DNA from: Roseiarcus sp963765375
GTDB lineage: Bacteria > Pseudomonadota > Alphaproteobacteria > Rhizobiales > Beijerinckiaceae
DNA length: 64,000 nt
Assembly (NCBI GenBank): GCA_963765375.1
Contig: CAVXVZ010000009.1
Coordinates: 62,001 to 126,000 of the forward strand
Direction: 5' to 3'
Shown here: positions 1 to 7,333 of the stretch, one piece after another
How positions within the stretch are numbered: the stretch's first letter is position 1
Layout of the letters: each line of letters starts with the position of its first letter
Made by a program: the position numbers and the translations under genes
The notes under the pieces: generated by a model
What the model saw: the letters and a program-made list of their open reading frames with translations, nothing else
Databases searched by the model: none
What the model was told of the DNA's origin: nothing

Positions 1-811
1 CAAGATCGGCGAGGTCGTCCGCTCGTTCGGCGCGGGCCGGATCGAAGCGTCGAACCATCCGGGCTTCAGGCCAGGCGATATCGTGCTCGGCCTGGTGGAC
101 TGGCAGGACTATGTCGCGATGAAGCCCGGCGGCCTGAACAAGCTGCCCCCAGGCGCGCCGATCGAACTCGCGATGGGCGTCCTCGGCATGATTGGAATGA
201 CCGCCTATTTCGGCCTTCTCGACGTCGGCCGTCCGGTCGCGGGCGAGACCGTCGTCGTCTCCGGCGCCGCCGGCGCGACGGGCTCGCTCGTCAGCCAGAT
301 CGCCAAGATCAAAGGCTGCCGCGTGATTGGCGTCGCCGGCGGGGCGGAGAAATGCCGCTGGCTCACCCATGAACTCGGGCTCGACGCGGCGATCGACTAC
401 AAGGGCGAGAACGTGAAGGCGCGGCTCAAGGAGCTTTGCCCGAAAGGCATCGACATTTTCTTCGACAATGTCGGCGGCGACATCCTCGACGCGGCGCTCG
501 GGCGGCTTGCGATGCGGGGGCGGGTCGTTCTCTGCGGCGGGATCTCGGCTTACGACACCGCCGAGCCGCCGCCGGGACCGAGGAGCTACCTCAACCTGGT
601 CTCGAAGCGCGGGCGGATGGAGGGCTTCCTCGTCACCGACTACATGCCGCGCGCCGCCGAGGCGATCGGCGCCCTCGCCGGCTGGGTCAAGGAGGGTAAG
701 CTCAAGTATCGGGTCGACGTGCAGCGCGGCCTCGAGAACGCGCCGGCGACGCTGAGGCGCCTGTTCGAAGGCAAGAACGAGGGCAAGCAGCTCCTGCGGA
801 TCGCCGAATAG
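1..811 (+). CDS. CurA-like NADP-dependent oxidoreductase (5' end outside window)
   Basis: This is a zinc-independent medium-chain dehydrogenase/reductase that should reduce the double bond of an alpha,beta-unsaturated ketone or aldehyde with NADPH in the cytoplasm. The open frame enters from base 2 with no start codon, and the first residues (EASNHPGFRPGDIV) match the internal part of the CurA/leukotriene B4 dehydrogenase family, so roughly 70-80 N-terminal residues are missing. The nucleotide-binding loop is seen as SGAAGATGSLVSQIAKIKG, followed by FFDNVGGD, both typical of this group. The C terminus is complete (stop at 809-811). Family assignment is firm; the natural substrate cannot be read from sequence. 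Confidence 0.9.
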   Translation, partial: KIGEVVRSFGAGRIEASNHPGFRPGDIVLGLVDWQDYVAMKPGGLNKLPPGAPIELAMGVLGMIGMTAYFGLLDVGRPVAGETVVVSGAAGATGSLVSQIAKIKGCRVIGVAGGAEKCRWLTHELGLDAAIDYKGENVKARLKELCPKGIDIFFDNVGGDILDAALGRLAMRGRVVLCGGISAYDTAEPPPGPRSYLNLVSKRGRMEGFLVTDYMPRAAEAIGALAGWVKEGKLKYRVDVQRGLENAPATLRRLFEGKNEGKQLLRIAE

Positions 812-824
812 GCATTGCGTTGGA

Positions 825-847
825 GGGCCGGGTCGATGACCCCGCCC
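825..847 (+). terminator. stem-loop after the CurA-like gene
   Basis: GGGCCGGGTC at 825-834 is nearly complementary to GACCCCGCCC at 838-847, with one mismatch and a 3-base loop, starting 14 bases after the stop. There is no T-run, so it could be a weak intrinsic terminator or just a GC-rich hairpin. Confidence 0.35.
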
Positions 848-884
848 TACATCCACCGCGCCCCACAGTTGACGGGAGACAATC

Positions 885-1904
885 ATGAAGACCAACCGGC
901 GTGAATTCGCCGCCCTGGTGCTCGGGAGCGCAGCGAGCACAACCCTCGTCTCACCCTCGAATGCTCAGAGCGATCCCCTGCCCTCCTGGAACGAGGGGCC
1001 GACAAAGGACGCGATCGTCAGATTCGTCCATGCGACGACCGACGTCGAAAGCCCGAGCTTCGTGCCGCTCGCCGAGCGGATTGCGACCTTCGACCAGGAT
1101 GGCACCCTGTGGGTCGAGCACCCGATCTATACCCAGCTCGTCTATTGCTTCGATCGCGTGCCGGCTCTGGTGAAGGCCAAGCCCGAACTGGCCAACGTCG
1201 AGCCATTCCGCACCGTGTTGACCGGCGATCGCGAGGCGATCGCGAAGCTCGGCCTTGAGCCGCTGCTCAAAATCGTCGCCGCGACGCTCACCGGCGTGGA
1301 CGTCGACACGTTCCGCGACGAGGTCGCAAAATGGATCGCGGAGGCGCGCGATCCGCGCTGGAAGCGGCCTTACTCCGAACTCACCTACGAGCCGCAGATC
1401 GAGCTGCTCAAATATCTCCGCGGCGTCGGCTTCCGCACATACATCGTCACCGGCGGCGGGCAGGATTTCGTCCGCGTCTATGCGGAGGGCATCTACGGCG
1501 TTCCGCCCGAGCAGGTCGTCGGCTCCGCGGGCGCCGTCAGCTATCAATATGACGCGAAAGGGCCTGTCCTCATCAAGGAGCCGAAGCTCCTCCTCAACGA
1601 CGACAACGCCGGCAAGCCCGAGGGAATCCATCTGATGATCGGCCGGAGGCCTTATTTCGCCTTCGGCAATTCGACCGGCGACCGGCAGATGCTCGAATAT
1701 ACGAAGGCGGGAGCGGGCGTCCGCCTCGCGATGCTCGTCCTGCACGACGACGGCGCGCGCGAATACGCCTACGGCCCCGCTCAAGGGCTGCCGGACACGA
1801 AAGTCGGCCGGTTTACCCCCGAGCTTTACGACGAGGCGCAAAAGGACGGCTGGATCGTCGTCAGCATGAAGAACGACTGGAAACGCATCTTCGCCTTCGA
1901 GTAG
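885..1904 (+). CDS. exported HAD-superfamily phosphatase-like protein
   Basis: A 339-residue protein of the haloacid dehalogenase superfamily, probably an exported phosphomonoesterase. The N terminus carries a twin-arginine-like motif (TNRREFAALVLG, residues 3-14) and an Ala/Ser-rich stretch ending near residue 28, which suggests Tat export to the periplasm. The catalytic HAD motif I is ATFDQDGTLW, with the nucleophile Asp70 and the acid/base Asp72. Later motifs are YIVTGGG (Thr of motif II) and FGNSTGDRQML (acidic motif IV). The start at 885 has GGGAGA seven bases upstream. It stands alone between the CurA-like gene and the convergent fabH. The substrate is not predictable. Confidence 0.8.
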   Translation: MKTNRREFAALVLGSAASTTLVSPSNAQSDPLPSWNEGPTKDAIVRFVHATTDVESPSFVPLAERIATFDQDGTLWVEHPIYTQLVYCFDRVPALVKAKPELANVEPFRTVLTGDREAIAKLGLEPLLKIVAATLTGVDVDTFRDEVAKWIAEARDPRWKRPYSELTYEPQIELLKYLRGVGFRTYIVTGGGQDFVRVYAEGIYGVPPEQVVGSAGAVSYQYDAKGPVLIKEPKLLLNDDNAGKPEGIHLMIGRRPYFAFGNSTGDRQMLEYTKAGAGVRLAMLVLHDDGAREYAYGPAQGLPDTKVGRFTPELYDEAQKDGWIVVSMKNDWKRIFAFE

Positions 1905-1932
1905 GCGCGGGCCGCGCCTGTCGTCCCGCGCC

Positions 1933-2985
1933 TCACCAGCGGATCAGCGCTGCGCCCCAAGTGAAGCCGCCGCCCATCGCCTCGAGCATCACCAGATCGC
2001 CGGGCTTGATCCGGCCGTCGTTAACGCCGACGTCGAGCGCGAGCGGAATCGAGGCGGCGGAGGTGTTGCCGTGCCTGTCGACGGTGACGATCACCTTGTC
2101 GCGGGCGATGCCGAGCTTGTCGGCGGTCGCGTCGATGATCCGGCGGTTGGCCTGATGCGGCACGAACCAGTCGATCTCGTCCGCCGTCACCCCCGCGTCG
2201 GCGAAGCAGCCCTGGATCACGTCCGTCACCATGCCGACGGCATGGCGGAACACTTCCTTGCCCTCCATGCGCAGATGTCCGACCGTCTGGGTGGTCGAAG
2301 GCCCGCCGTCGACGTAGAGCTTCGAGCAGTGCCTGCCGTCCGCGCGCAGCCGCGAGGCGATTACGCCGGGCGAGGCAAGCCGGCCGTCGCTGTCGCGCGC
2401 CTCGAGCACGATCGCCCCCGCCCCGTCGCCGAACAGGACGCAGGTCGTGCGGTCGCTCCAGTCGAGAAGGCGCGAGAAGGTCTCGGCGCCGATCACCAGC
2501 GCCCGCTTGTTCGAGCCGGAGCGCAGGAACTTGTCGGCCGTGGCGACGGCGTAGACGAAGCCGGTGCAGACCGCCTGAAGGTCGAAAGCCGCGCCCTCGA
2601 TGACGCCGAGATGAGCCTGGACCTGGGTCGCGACGGCGGGAAAGGTGAAATCCGGGGTCGAGGTGGCGACGATGATGAGGTCGATGTCGGCCGGCTTGAG
2701 GCCGCCGGCGGCGAGCGCGGCCTCCGCCGCTTTGGCTGCAAGCGTCGACGTGGTCTCGCCGGTCCCGGCGACGTAGCGCCGGCGGATGCCGGTGCGCTGG
2801 ACGATCCACTCGTCCGACGTGTCGACCTTCGCCGCCAGTTCCTCATTCGGGACGACGCGCGCCGGCAGCGCGCTGCCCACGCCGCGCACGCACGAGCGGA
2901 TCGATGCGGGAGCAGGGCCGCCGGAGAGGTCCGGACCCGGACGGCGCGAGCGGCGGGCTTGAGGCGGAGGGGATGCAAGGTTCAT
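1933..2985 (-). CDS. fabH: beta-ketoacyl-ACP synthase III
   Basis: FabH condenses acetyl-CoA (or another acyl-CoA) with malonyl-ACP to start type II fatty acid synthesis in the cytoplasm. The 350-residue product has the full thiolase-fold signature: nucleophile Cys140 in AVCTGFVYA, His277 in VPHQANRRI and Asn307 in RHGNTSAAS, the Cys-His-Asn triad, and the closing motif GGGFTWGAALIRW. The first 26 or so residues are Pro/Arg-rich and unlike the usual FabH start, so translation may begin further in; no better internal ATG is present. It lies 15 bases downstream of plsX on the same strand, the common plsX-fabH arrangement. Confidence 0.95.
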   Translation of the reverse strand: MNLASPPPQARRSRRPGPDLSGGPAPASIRSCVRGVGSALPARVVPNEELAAKVDTSDEWIVQRTGIRRRYVAGTGETTSTLAAKAAEAALAAGGLKPADIDLIIVATSTPDFTFPAVATQVQAHLGVIEGAAFDLQAVCTGFVYAVATADKFLRSGSNKRALVIGAETFSRLLDWSDRTTCVLFGDGAGAIVLEARDSDGRLASPGVIASRLRADGRHCSKLYVDGGPSTTQTVGHLRMEGKEVFRHAVGMVTDVIQGCFADAGVTADEIDWFVPHQANRRIIDATADKLGIARDKVIVTVDRHGNTSAASIPLALDVGVNDGRIKPGDLVMLEAMGGGFTWGAALIRW

Positions 2986-3000
2986 GAGCGGGGCGGGTTC

Positions 3001-4065
3001 CTAGGTCAGGATCGGGCGGCGCCTCGAATTTGCCGGCGCCGGGCGGAAGTCGTTGGCGTGGGAGATCATTTCGCGAATCTTGCCGAGCAATTCCTGACGA
3101 ACCATGTCATAGCCCAATTCCACGGCGCCGGCGTAGCTCTCGGCGTCCGCGCCGCCATGGGCCTTGATGACGACGCCGTCAAGTCCCAGGAACACCCCGC
3201 CGCTGGCGCGCGGCCCCATCTTGGCGCGCAGCGCCTCGAGCGCGGGGCGCGCGAAAAAGGCGCCGATGCGCGACATGAGGCTCGAGCCCATGGCGTCGCG
3301 GATATACTGGCTGAGCTGCCTCGCGGTGCCCTCGGCTGTCTTGAGCGCGATGTTGCCGGTGAAGCCCTCGGTGACGAAAACGTCGACGGCGCCCTTGCCG
3401 AGGTCGTCGCCTTCGACGAAGCCATGATAGCGCATGTTGGGCAAGTGGGCCTCGCGCAGGACGCGGCCCGCCGCCCTCACCTCCTCGACGCCCTTGATTT
3501 CCTCGACGCCGACGTTGAGCAGGCCGACGGTCGGATTGTCGATACCGAATACGATTCGCGCCATCGCCGCGCCCATCACCGCCAGATCGACAAGGTGCTG
3601 GGCGTCGCCGCCAATCGTCGCGCCGACGTCGAGCACGATCGATTCGCCGCGCAGCGTCGGCCACATCGCGGCGATCGCCGGCCGTTCGATCGGCGCCATC
3701 GTGTGCAGGCAGAACTTGGCCATCGCCATCAAGGCGCCGGTGTTGCCGGCCGAGACCGCGCAATCGGCCGCGCCCGACTTCACCGCCTCGATCGTCTGCC
3801 ACATCGACGAAACGCGCCGCCCGGTGCGGAGAGCCTGGCTCGGCTTGTCGCTCATCTTGACCGCGACGTCGGTATTGAAAACGCGCGACCTGGCCGCGAG
3901 CTTCGCGTGGCCCTCGAGCGCCCGTCCGATCGCCTTCTCCTCGCCGTAGAAGAGAAATTGCACGTCCGGCCGGCGTTCGAGCGCGACCGCAGCGGCGGGC
4001 ACGACGACCGCCGGCCCGTGGTCGCCGCCCATCGCGTCCAGCGCTATGCGAATGTCGCTCGCCAT
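3001..4065 (-). CDS. plsX: phosphate acyltransferase PlsX
   Basis: PlsX makes acyl-phosphate from acyl-ACP, the acyl donor for PlsY in phosphatidic acid synthesis; it is a peripheral membrane enzyme. The start is placed at the ATG of MASDIRIALDAMGGDHGP because that opening (ALDAMGGDHGP) is the conserved N terminus of the family; the open frame continues 70 codons upstream, but that stretch looks like random Arg/Pro-rich translation. Length 354 aa fits the family (330-360). Other hallmarks are SAGNTGALMA and FVTEGFTGNIALK. An AAGGA lies immediately before the start. First gene of the plsX-fabH pair. Confidence 0.95.
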   Translation of the reverse strand: MASDIRIALDAMGGDHGPAVVVPAAAVALERRPDVQFLFYGEEKAIGRALEGHAKLAARSRVFNTDVAVKMSDKPSQALRTGRRVSSMWQTIEAVKSGAADCAVSAGNTGALMAMAKFCLHTMAPIERPAIAAMWPTLRGESIVLDVGATIGGDAQHLVDLAVMGAAMARIVFGIDNPTVGLLNVGVEEIKGVEEVRAAGRVLREAHLPNMRYHGFVEGDDLGKGAVDVFVTEGFTGNIALKTAEGTARQLSQYIRDAMGSSLMSRIGAFFARPALEALRAKMGPRASGGVFLGLDGVVIKAHGGADAESYAGAVELGYDMVRQELLGKIREMISHANDFRPAPANSRRRPILT

Positions 4066-4228
4066 TCCTTGGTCCGACCGCCCCGGGCGCGTTGCTCGGG
4101 CGTCGCCCGGCGTGGGCCGCGACAATAGCGGCTTCGCCGCCCAAGGCAACGCCTGAGGGGCGGATCGCCCTTTTCCTCGATCGACGCGCGTGCGAAGATA
4201 CGGCCGCGACCCGGCGCCCCTTTTTCTC

Positions 4229-4834
4229 ATGTCCGATCGACTGCATTGCACGCTCGGCGCCATCGACGACGCCAACGCGCGCGATCTTAACCGTGAGGCC
4301 GGCGAACCGGCCGAGCTCGTCTACGGCCGGCGGATGAGCGAGGCGCTCGCCGCCTTCGCGCCGGGCGCCTCCGAAATCCTGCAGATCGCGGTGCGCGGCC
4401 AGCATGTCGAGCGGTGGCTCACCCCCCGCCGCGCCCATCCCGACGGCAAGGCGGGCTATATCGCCTGGCGCAACGCCGCCAAGCGACGCCACGCGGAGCG
4501 AGTGGCTGAGATCATGGCGAGTTGCGGCTACGAGGACGCCGCGACCGCGCGCGCCGGCGCGCTGGTGCGCAAGGAGCAACTGCGCAGCGACGCCGAGGCG
4601 CAGACCCTTGAGGATGTCGCCTCCCTCGTGTTCCTTCGCCACTACGCCTTGAGCTTCGCCGCCAAACATCCGGAAGCAAAGGTGCTCGACATCCTCACGA
4701 AGACCCAGCGCAAGATGTCGCCGAGGGCGCGCGAGACCGCGCGCGACTTCGGCCTGGCCGAGTCCGTCCTTGCGCTCTACGAGCGCGCTTCGCCGGCGCT
4801 CGAGCGCGATCGCCGCCGCACGTACGACGATTGA
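4229..4834 (+). CDS. DUF4202 family protein
   Basis: A 201-residue cytoplasmic protein recognisable as DUF4202: N-terminal IDDANARDLNREAGE, then YGRRMSEALAAF, AVRGQHVERWLTPR, LEDVASLVFLRHYA and TQRKMSPRARETA, in family order and almost without extra residues. Conserved His, Arg, Glu and Asp residues suggest an alpha-helical HD-like fold, but no activity is established for the family. The ATG at 4229 is preferred over 4190 because the conserved region starts directly after it. It diverges from plsX across about 160 bases that should hold both promoters. Confidence 0.85.
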   Translation: MSDRLHCTLGAIDDANARDLNREAGEPAELVYGRRMSEALAAFAPGASEILQIAVRGQHVERWLTPRRAHPDGKAGYIAWRNAAKRRHAERVAEIMASCGYEDAATARAGALVRKEQLRSDAEAQTLEDVASLVFLRHYALSFAAKHPEAKVLDILTKTQRKMSPRARETARDFGLAESVLALYERASPALERDRRRTYDD

Positions 4835-4895
4835 AGGGCCCAAACCGCCGCCAATCGCCTCAAGCGCTATGCCCGGTCGGTCTCGACCAGGGCTG

Positions 4896-5417
4896 TCAGG
4901 CGGCGGCCTTGCTGCCCATCAACGCCAGGGCGATCTTCTGGGAAATGTATCCGAGCACCGCGCCGATGATCAGGGAGATCACGCCAACTATGAAAGGATT
5001 CTCGAGCGAGGCCGAGGTGACCGCGCCAAGCTTGTTGCCGGTCAAGGCGAGACCGGCGACAGCCGCGAATCCGAGCACGCCGGCCGGAATGTCGCTTACC
5101 ATCGGCGCCTTGGCGGCGTACACGAGAATGAAAACCGTGATCAGGACGCATATCCCGGCCCAAAGCGGAACGCCGAGCGTGCCGCCAAGCGGGATCTGGG
5201 TGACCAGCAGCAGCAAGATAAAGGCCATGATGGCGCCGAATATATTGTTGGTGAGCGCCTTGGTGAGCCCGGCCTCCTTGCCCCCGCAATGGTAAAACGT
5301 CGCCCAGGCGATGAACGCGACCCAGATTTGCAGCCCCATCCCGAACGACAAGAGGACAAACGTCGCGATGCCTCCGAGCACGCCGATGCTGACCGCCAAT
5401 GCAGTAATGAGATCCAT
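4896..5417 (-). CDS. DUF1097 integral membrane protein
   Basis: A 173-residue, very hydrophobic protein with about five predicted membrane segments (approximate residues 4-24, 25-42, 60-78, 83-103 and 145-167) and short polar loops. Order and sequence (GMGLQIWVAFIAWATFYHCGGK near residues 26-47) fit the DUF1097 family, inner-membrane proteins of unknown function related to E. coli YcdZ. No catalytic motif is visible. It is a single gene between DUF4202 (convergent) and the yceD group. The assignment is from recognition of the hydrophobic pattern and the FYHCGG motif. Confidence 0.75.
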   Translation of the reverse strand: MDLITALAVSIGVLGGIATFVLLSFGMGLQIWVAFIAWATFYHCGGKEAGLTKALTNNIFGAIMAFILLLLVTQIPLGGTLGVPLWAGICVLITVFILVYAAKAPMVSDIPAGVLGFAAVAGLALTGNKLGAVTSASLENPFIVGVISLIIGAVLGYISQKIALALMGSKAAA

Positions 5418-5585
5418 GGCTCCCTCCCGATTTGGGCCCGCGTTCCTCGCTCCCCGAATTGCACGGGCCTGCTCCCAGCGACGGCGCCTTGCCGCCGACT
5501 CGGGCAGTTGAGGTTAGTCTGTGGCTATATCTTGTGCAATGGCGGGCGGGGCTGTTTGAACAGAATCATTTGCCCTCATTTTCGC

Positions 5586-6119
5586 TCACGGATGGCGCAG
5601 GCGGCCGCGCAACGAGGCAAAGGGCAAAGACTTGTCGTCCGCGTCGTCCGGCGCCTCGAAGACGACGCCGGGCTTGCGCGGATAGGGATCGAGGCCGAGG
5701 GCGAAGAACTCCGCCGCCAGCGCGCCGAGGTCGATTTTTCCGTCGATCACCGGATCCGGATCGTCCTCGTCGGCAAGCGAAAGGCTGAGCGTTTCGCTTG
5801 CCGCCCCACGGGCCGAATCCTCTTCCGCCTGCGGCGCGAACCGCACATCGACGGCTTCGTCGACGGTCGCGGCGAACGGCTCGAGCGTGACGACGCAGGT
5901 CTGGGTCAGTTCGCCGTGGACCGCGCCGGTCACGCGCGCGCCCCCGCTCCCGGCCGGCTCGACGCGCAGGGTCGCGGTCAAGGCGGCGATGGCCGGAAGC
6001 CCATGGAGCGAAGCGAGCGCTTGCCTCTCGGCGGGGCTTGCTTCGACAGTCACGGTTCGCCCCTCTCGCGGGAGAGCGTCGATCCGCACGACGCGGGTCA
6101 GCGGCTGAACCTCAGTCAT
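5586..6119 (-). CDS. YceD/DUF177 family protein
   Basis: A 177-residue member of the DUF177 (YceD) family, linked in other bacteria to 23S rRNA accumulation and commonly found close to rpmF/plsX-type genes. The conserved region includes TCVVTLEPFAATVDEAVDVRF and the acidic tail section DDPDPVIDGKIDLGALAAEFF. The true start is the ATG at 6119 (MTEVQPLTRVVRID); the longer open frame upstream only reads the neighbouring gene in another register. It overlaps the end of the upstream chaperone gene by eight bases, so the two are probably translationally coupled. Confidence 0.85.
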   Translation of the reverse strand: MTEVQPLTRVVRIDALPREGRTVTVEASPAERQALASLHGLPAIAALTATLRVEPAGSGGARVTGAVHGELTQTCVVTLEPFAATVDEAVDVRFAPQAEEDSARGAASETLSLSLADEDDPDPVIDGKIDLGALAAEFFALGLDPYPRKPGVVFEAPDDADDKSLPFASLRGRLRHP

Positions 6120-6675
6120 GACTGCCTCCACCCGCGATCGAGCCCGGCGGGAAACGGAATTGGCCGGTCGCGAACGCTTCCATTGGAATCGCCGCGAGCG
6201 CGGCGTCAAGCGAGGCGACATGGACGGCGAGCGCGCCCGCTCGCGGCGCGGCGTCCGCGCCCTTTGCGCCATAGACATTGCGCGCGAGCGCCTGGGCCAA
6301 GCGGGTATCCGAGCCTTCGTCGAGCGCGGCGGCGTAGGCGGCGTTGCGGCCATAGAAGGCGCGGCCCATCGCCTTCAGCCGCTTCGACACGGCGATATCC
6401 GACAGTCCCATCTCCCGCAGCGTGTCGTCGAAATGCAGGAAAACGCCGTTGACGAGTTCCTGGGCCATCGCGTCGGCGAGGCCGCCCAGCGCCTTGAGCC
6501 GCCGCAGGACGAGCCCGGCGTGCAGCGTGAGCAGCTCGAATCGGCCGTCGATCCGGTCGGGCGCCTCAAGCGCCTGATAGAGCGCCGGGCGGCGGGCGGC
6601 GGCCACGATCTCGCCAAGAATCTGCTCAATGACGGCTCTGCTGGCGCGCCGCGCGCGCCACCGGGCGAAGATCAT
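6112..6675 (-). CDS. ubiquinol-cytochrome c chaperone family protein (Cbp3-like)
   Basis: A 187-residue protein of the ubiquinol-cytochrome c chaperone family, related to mitochondrial Cbp3, which assists assembly of cytochrome b into complex III. Diagnostic stretches are LYQALEAPDRIDGRFELLTLHAGLVLRRLK (residues about 34-63, quoted here as its key residues Y34, D44, F48, H52), the FLHFDDTLREMGLSD segment and KRLKAMGRAFYGRN. It precedes yceD with an 8-base overlap, an arrangement common in alphaproteobacteria. It diverges from bamE over 130 bases. Confidence 0.88.
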   Translation of the reverse strand: MIFARWRARRASRAVIEQILGEIVAAARRPALYQALEAPDRIDGRFELLTLHAGLVLRRLKALGGLADAMAQELVNGVFLHFDDTLREMGLSDIAVSKRLKAMGRAFYGRNAAYAAALDEGSDTRLAQALARNVYGAKGADAAPRAGALAVHVASLDAALAAIPMEAFATGQFRFPPGSIAGGGSHD

Positions 6676-6804
6676 GCCGATCCCCTCGCGTGGCCAGCGA
6701 GCTTAAGGCTCACGGGGCTCATGTCTTGCTTTGGCAAGGCGGCATGAGTTAGGCATCCTCGCCCGGCCTGGCAAGCCGAACGGCTGGTCGTGGAGAGAGG
6801 CTGA

Positions 6805-7260
6805 ATGCAATATTCGCCCAAGGTCCATCGTTGCGCGATGCTGGGATTGGCCGTTTGCGCCGCGTTGGCGCTCAGCGGCTGTCTTGGCTATGACGGCGAC
6901 TTCGATCGCGGCTACCAGGTCGACGAGGACACGGTGTCCCAGGTCAAGGTTGGCGCGACCACCAAGCCGGAAGCGCTCGCGCTCCTCGGGACGCCGTCGA
7001 CCACGTCGACCGTCGGCGGCGACGCCTGGTACTATATCGGGCAGAAGATGAAGCACACGCTTCAATTCATGCCGGTCCAGATGACCGACCAGCATGTGCT
7101 GGCGGTCTATTTCAACAAGGACGGCAAAGTCGACCGGATCGCCAACTACGGCATGCGGGACGGCAAGGTGTTCGATTTCGTGAGCCGCACCACCCCGACC
7201 GGCGGCCAGGAGCCCGACTTCCTCAAGAACGTGATGGGCGGCCTGTTCAGGTTCAGCTGA
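6805..7260 (+). CDS. bamE: outer membrane assembly lipoprotein BamE (SmpA/OmlA)
   Basis: A 151-residue lipoprotein of the SmpA/OmlA family. BamE is a small periplasmic-face component of the BAM complex that inserts beta-barrel proteins in the outer membrane. The signal peptide ends in a lipobox LSGC with the acylated Cys at residue 26. The conserved region VSQVKVGATTKPEALALLG and the following TTSTVGGDAWYYIGQK are typical of the fold, in which a short helix leads into a three-stranded sheet. It is divergently oriented to the cytochrome bc1 chaperone gene, a conserved neighbour in this group. Confidence 0.9.
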   Translation: MQYSPKVHRCAMLGLAVCAALALSGCLGYDGDFDRGYQVDEDTVSQVKVGATTKPEALALLGTPSTTSTVGGDAWYYIGQKMKHTLQFMPVQMTDQHVLAVYFNKDGKVDRIANYGMRDGKVFDFVSRTTPTGGQEPDFLKNVMGGLFRFS

Positions 7261-7333
7261 GGCGGGGGCGGCAGGAGCGGCGCAGTTCTCCGCCGGGATG
7301 ACGCCGCTGCTTCCGGATTTGGATTCCCGACGC

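Noticed and set aside
2071..4128. A 685-codon plus-strand frame opposite fabH and plsX
   Set aside because: Spans two real genes on the other strand and shows no recognisable protein feature.
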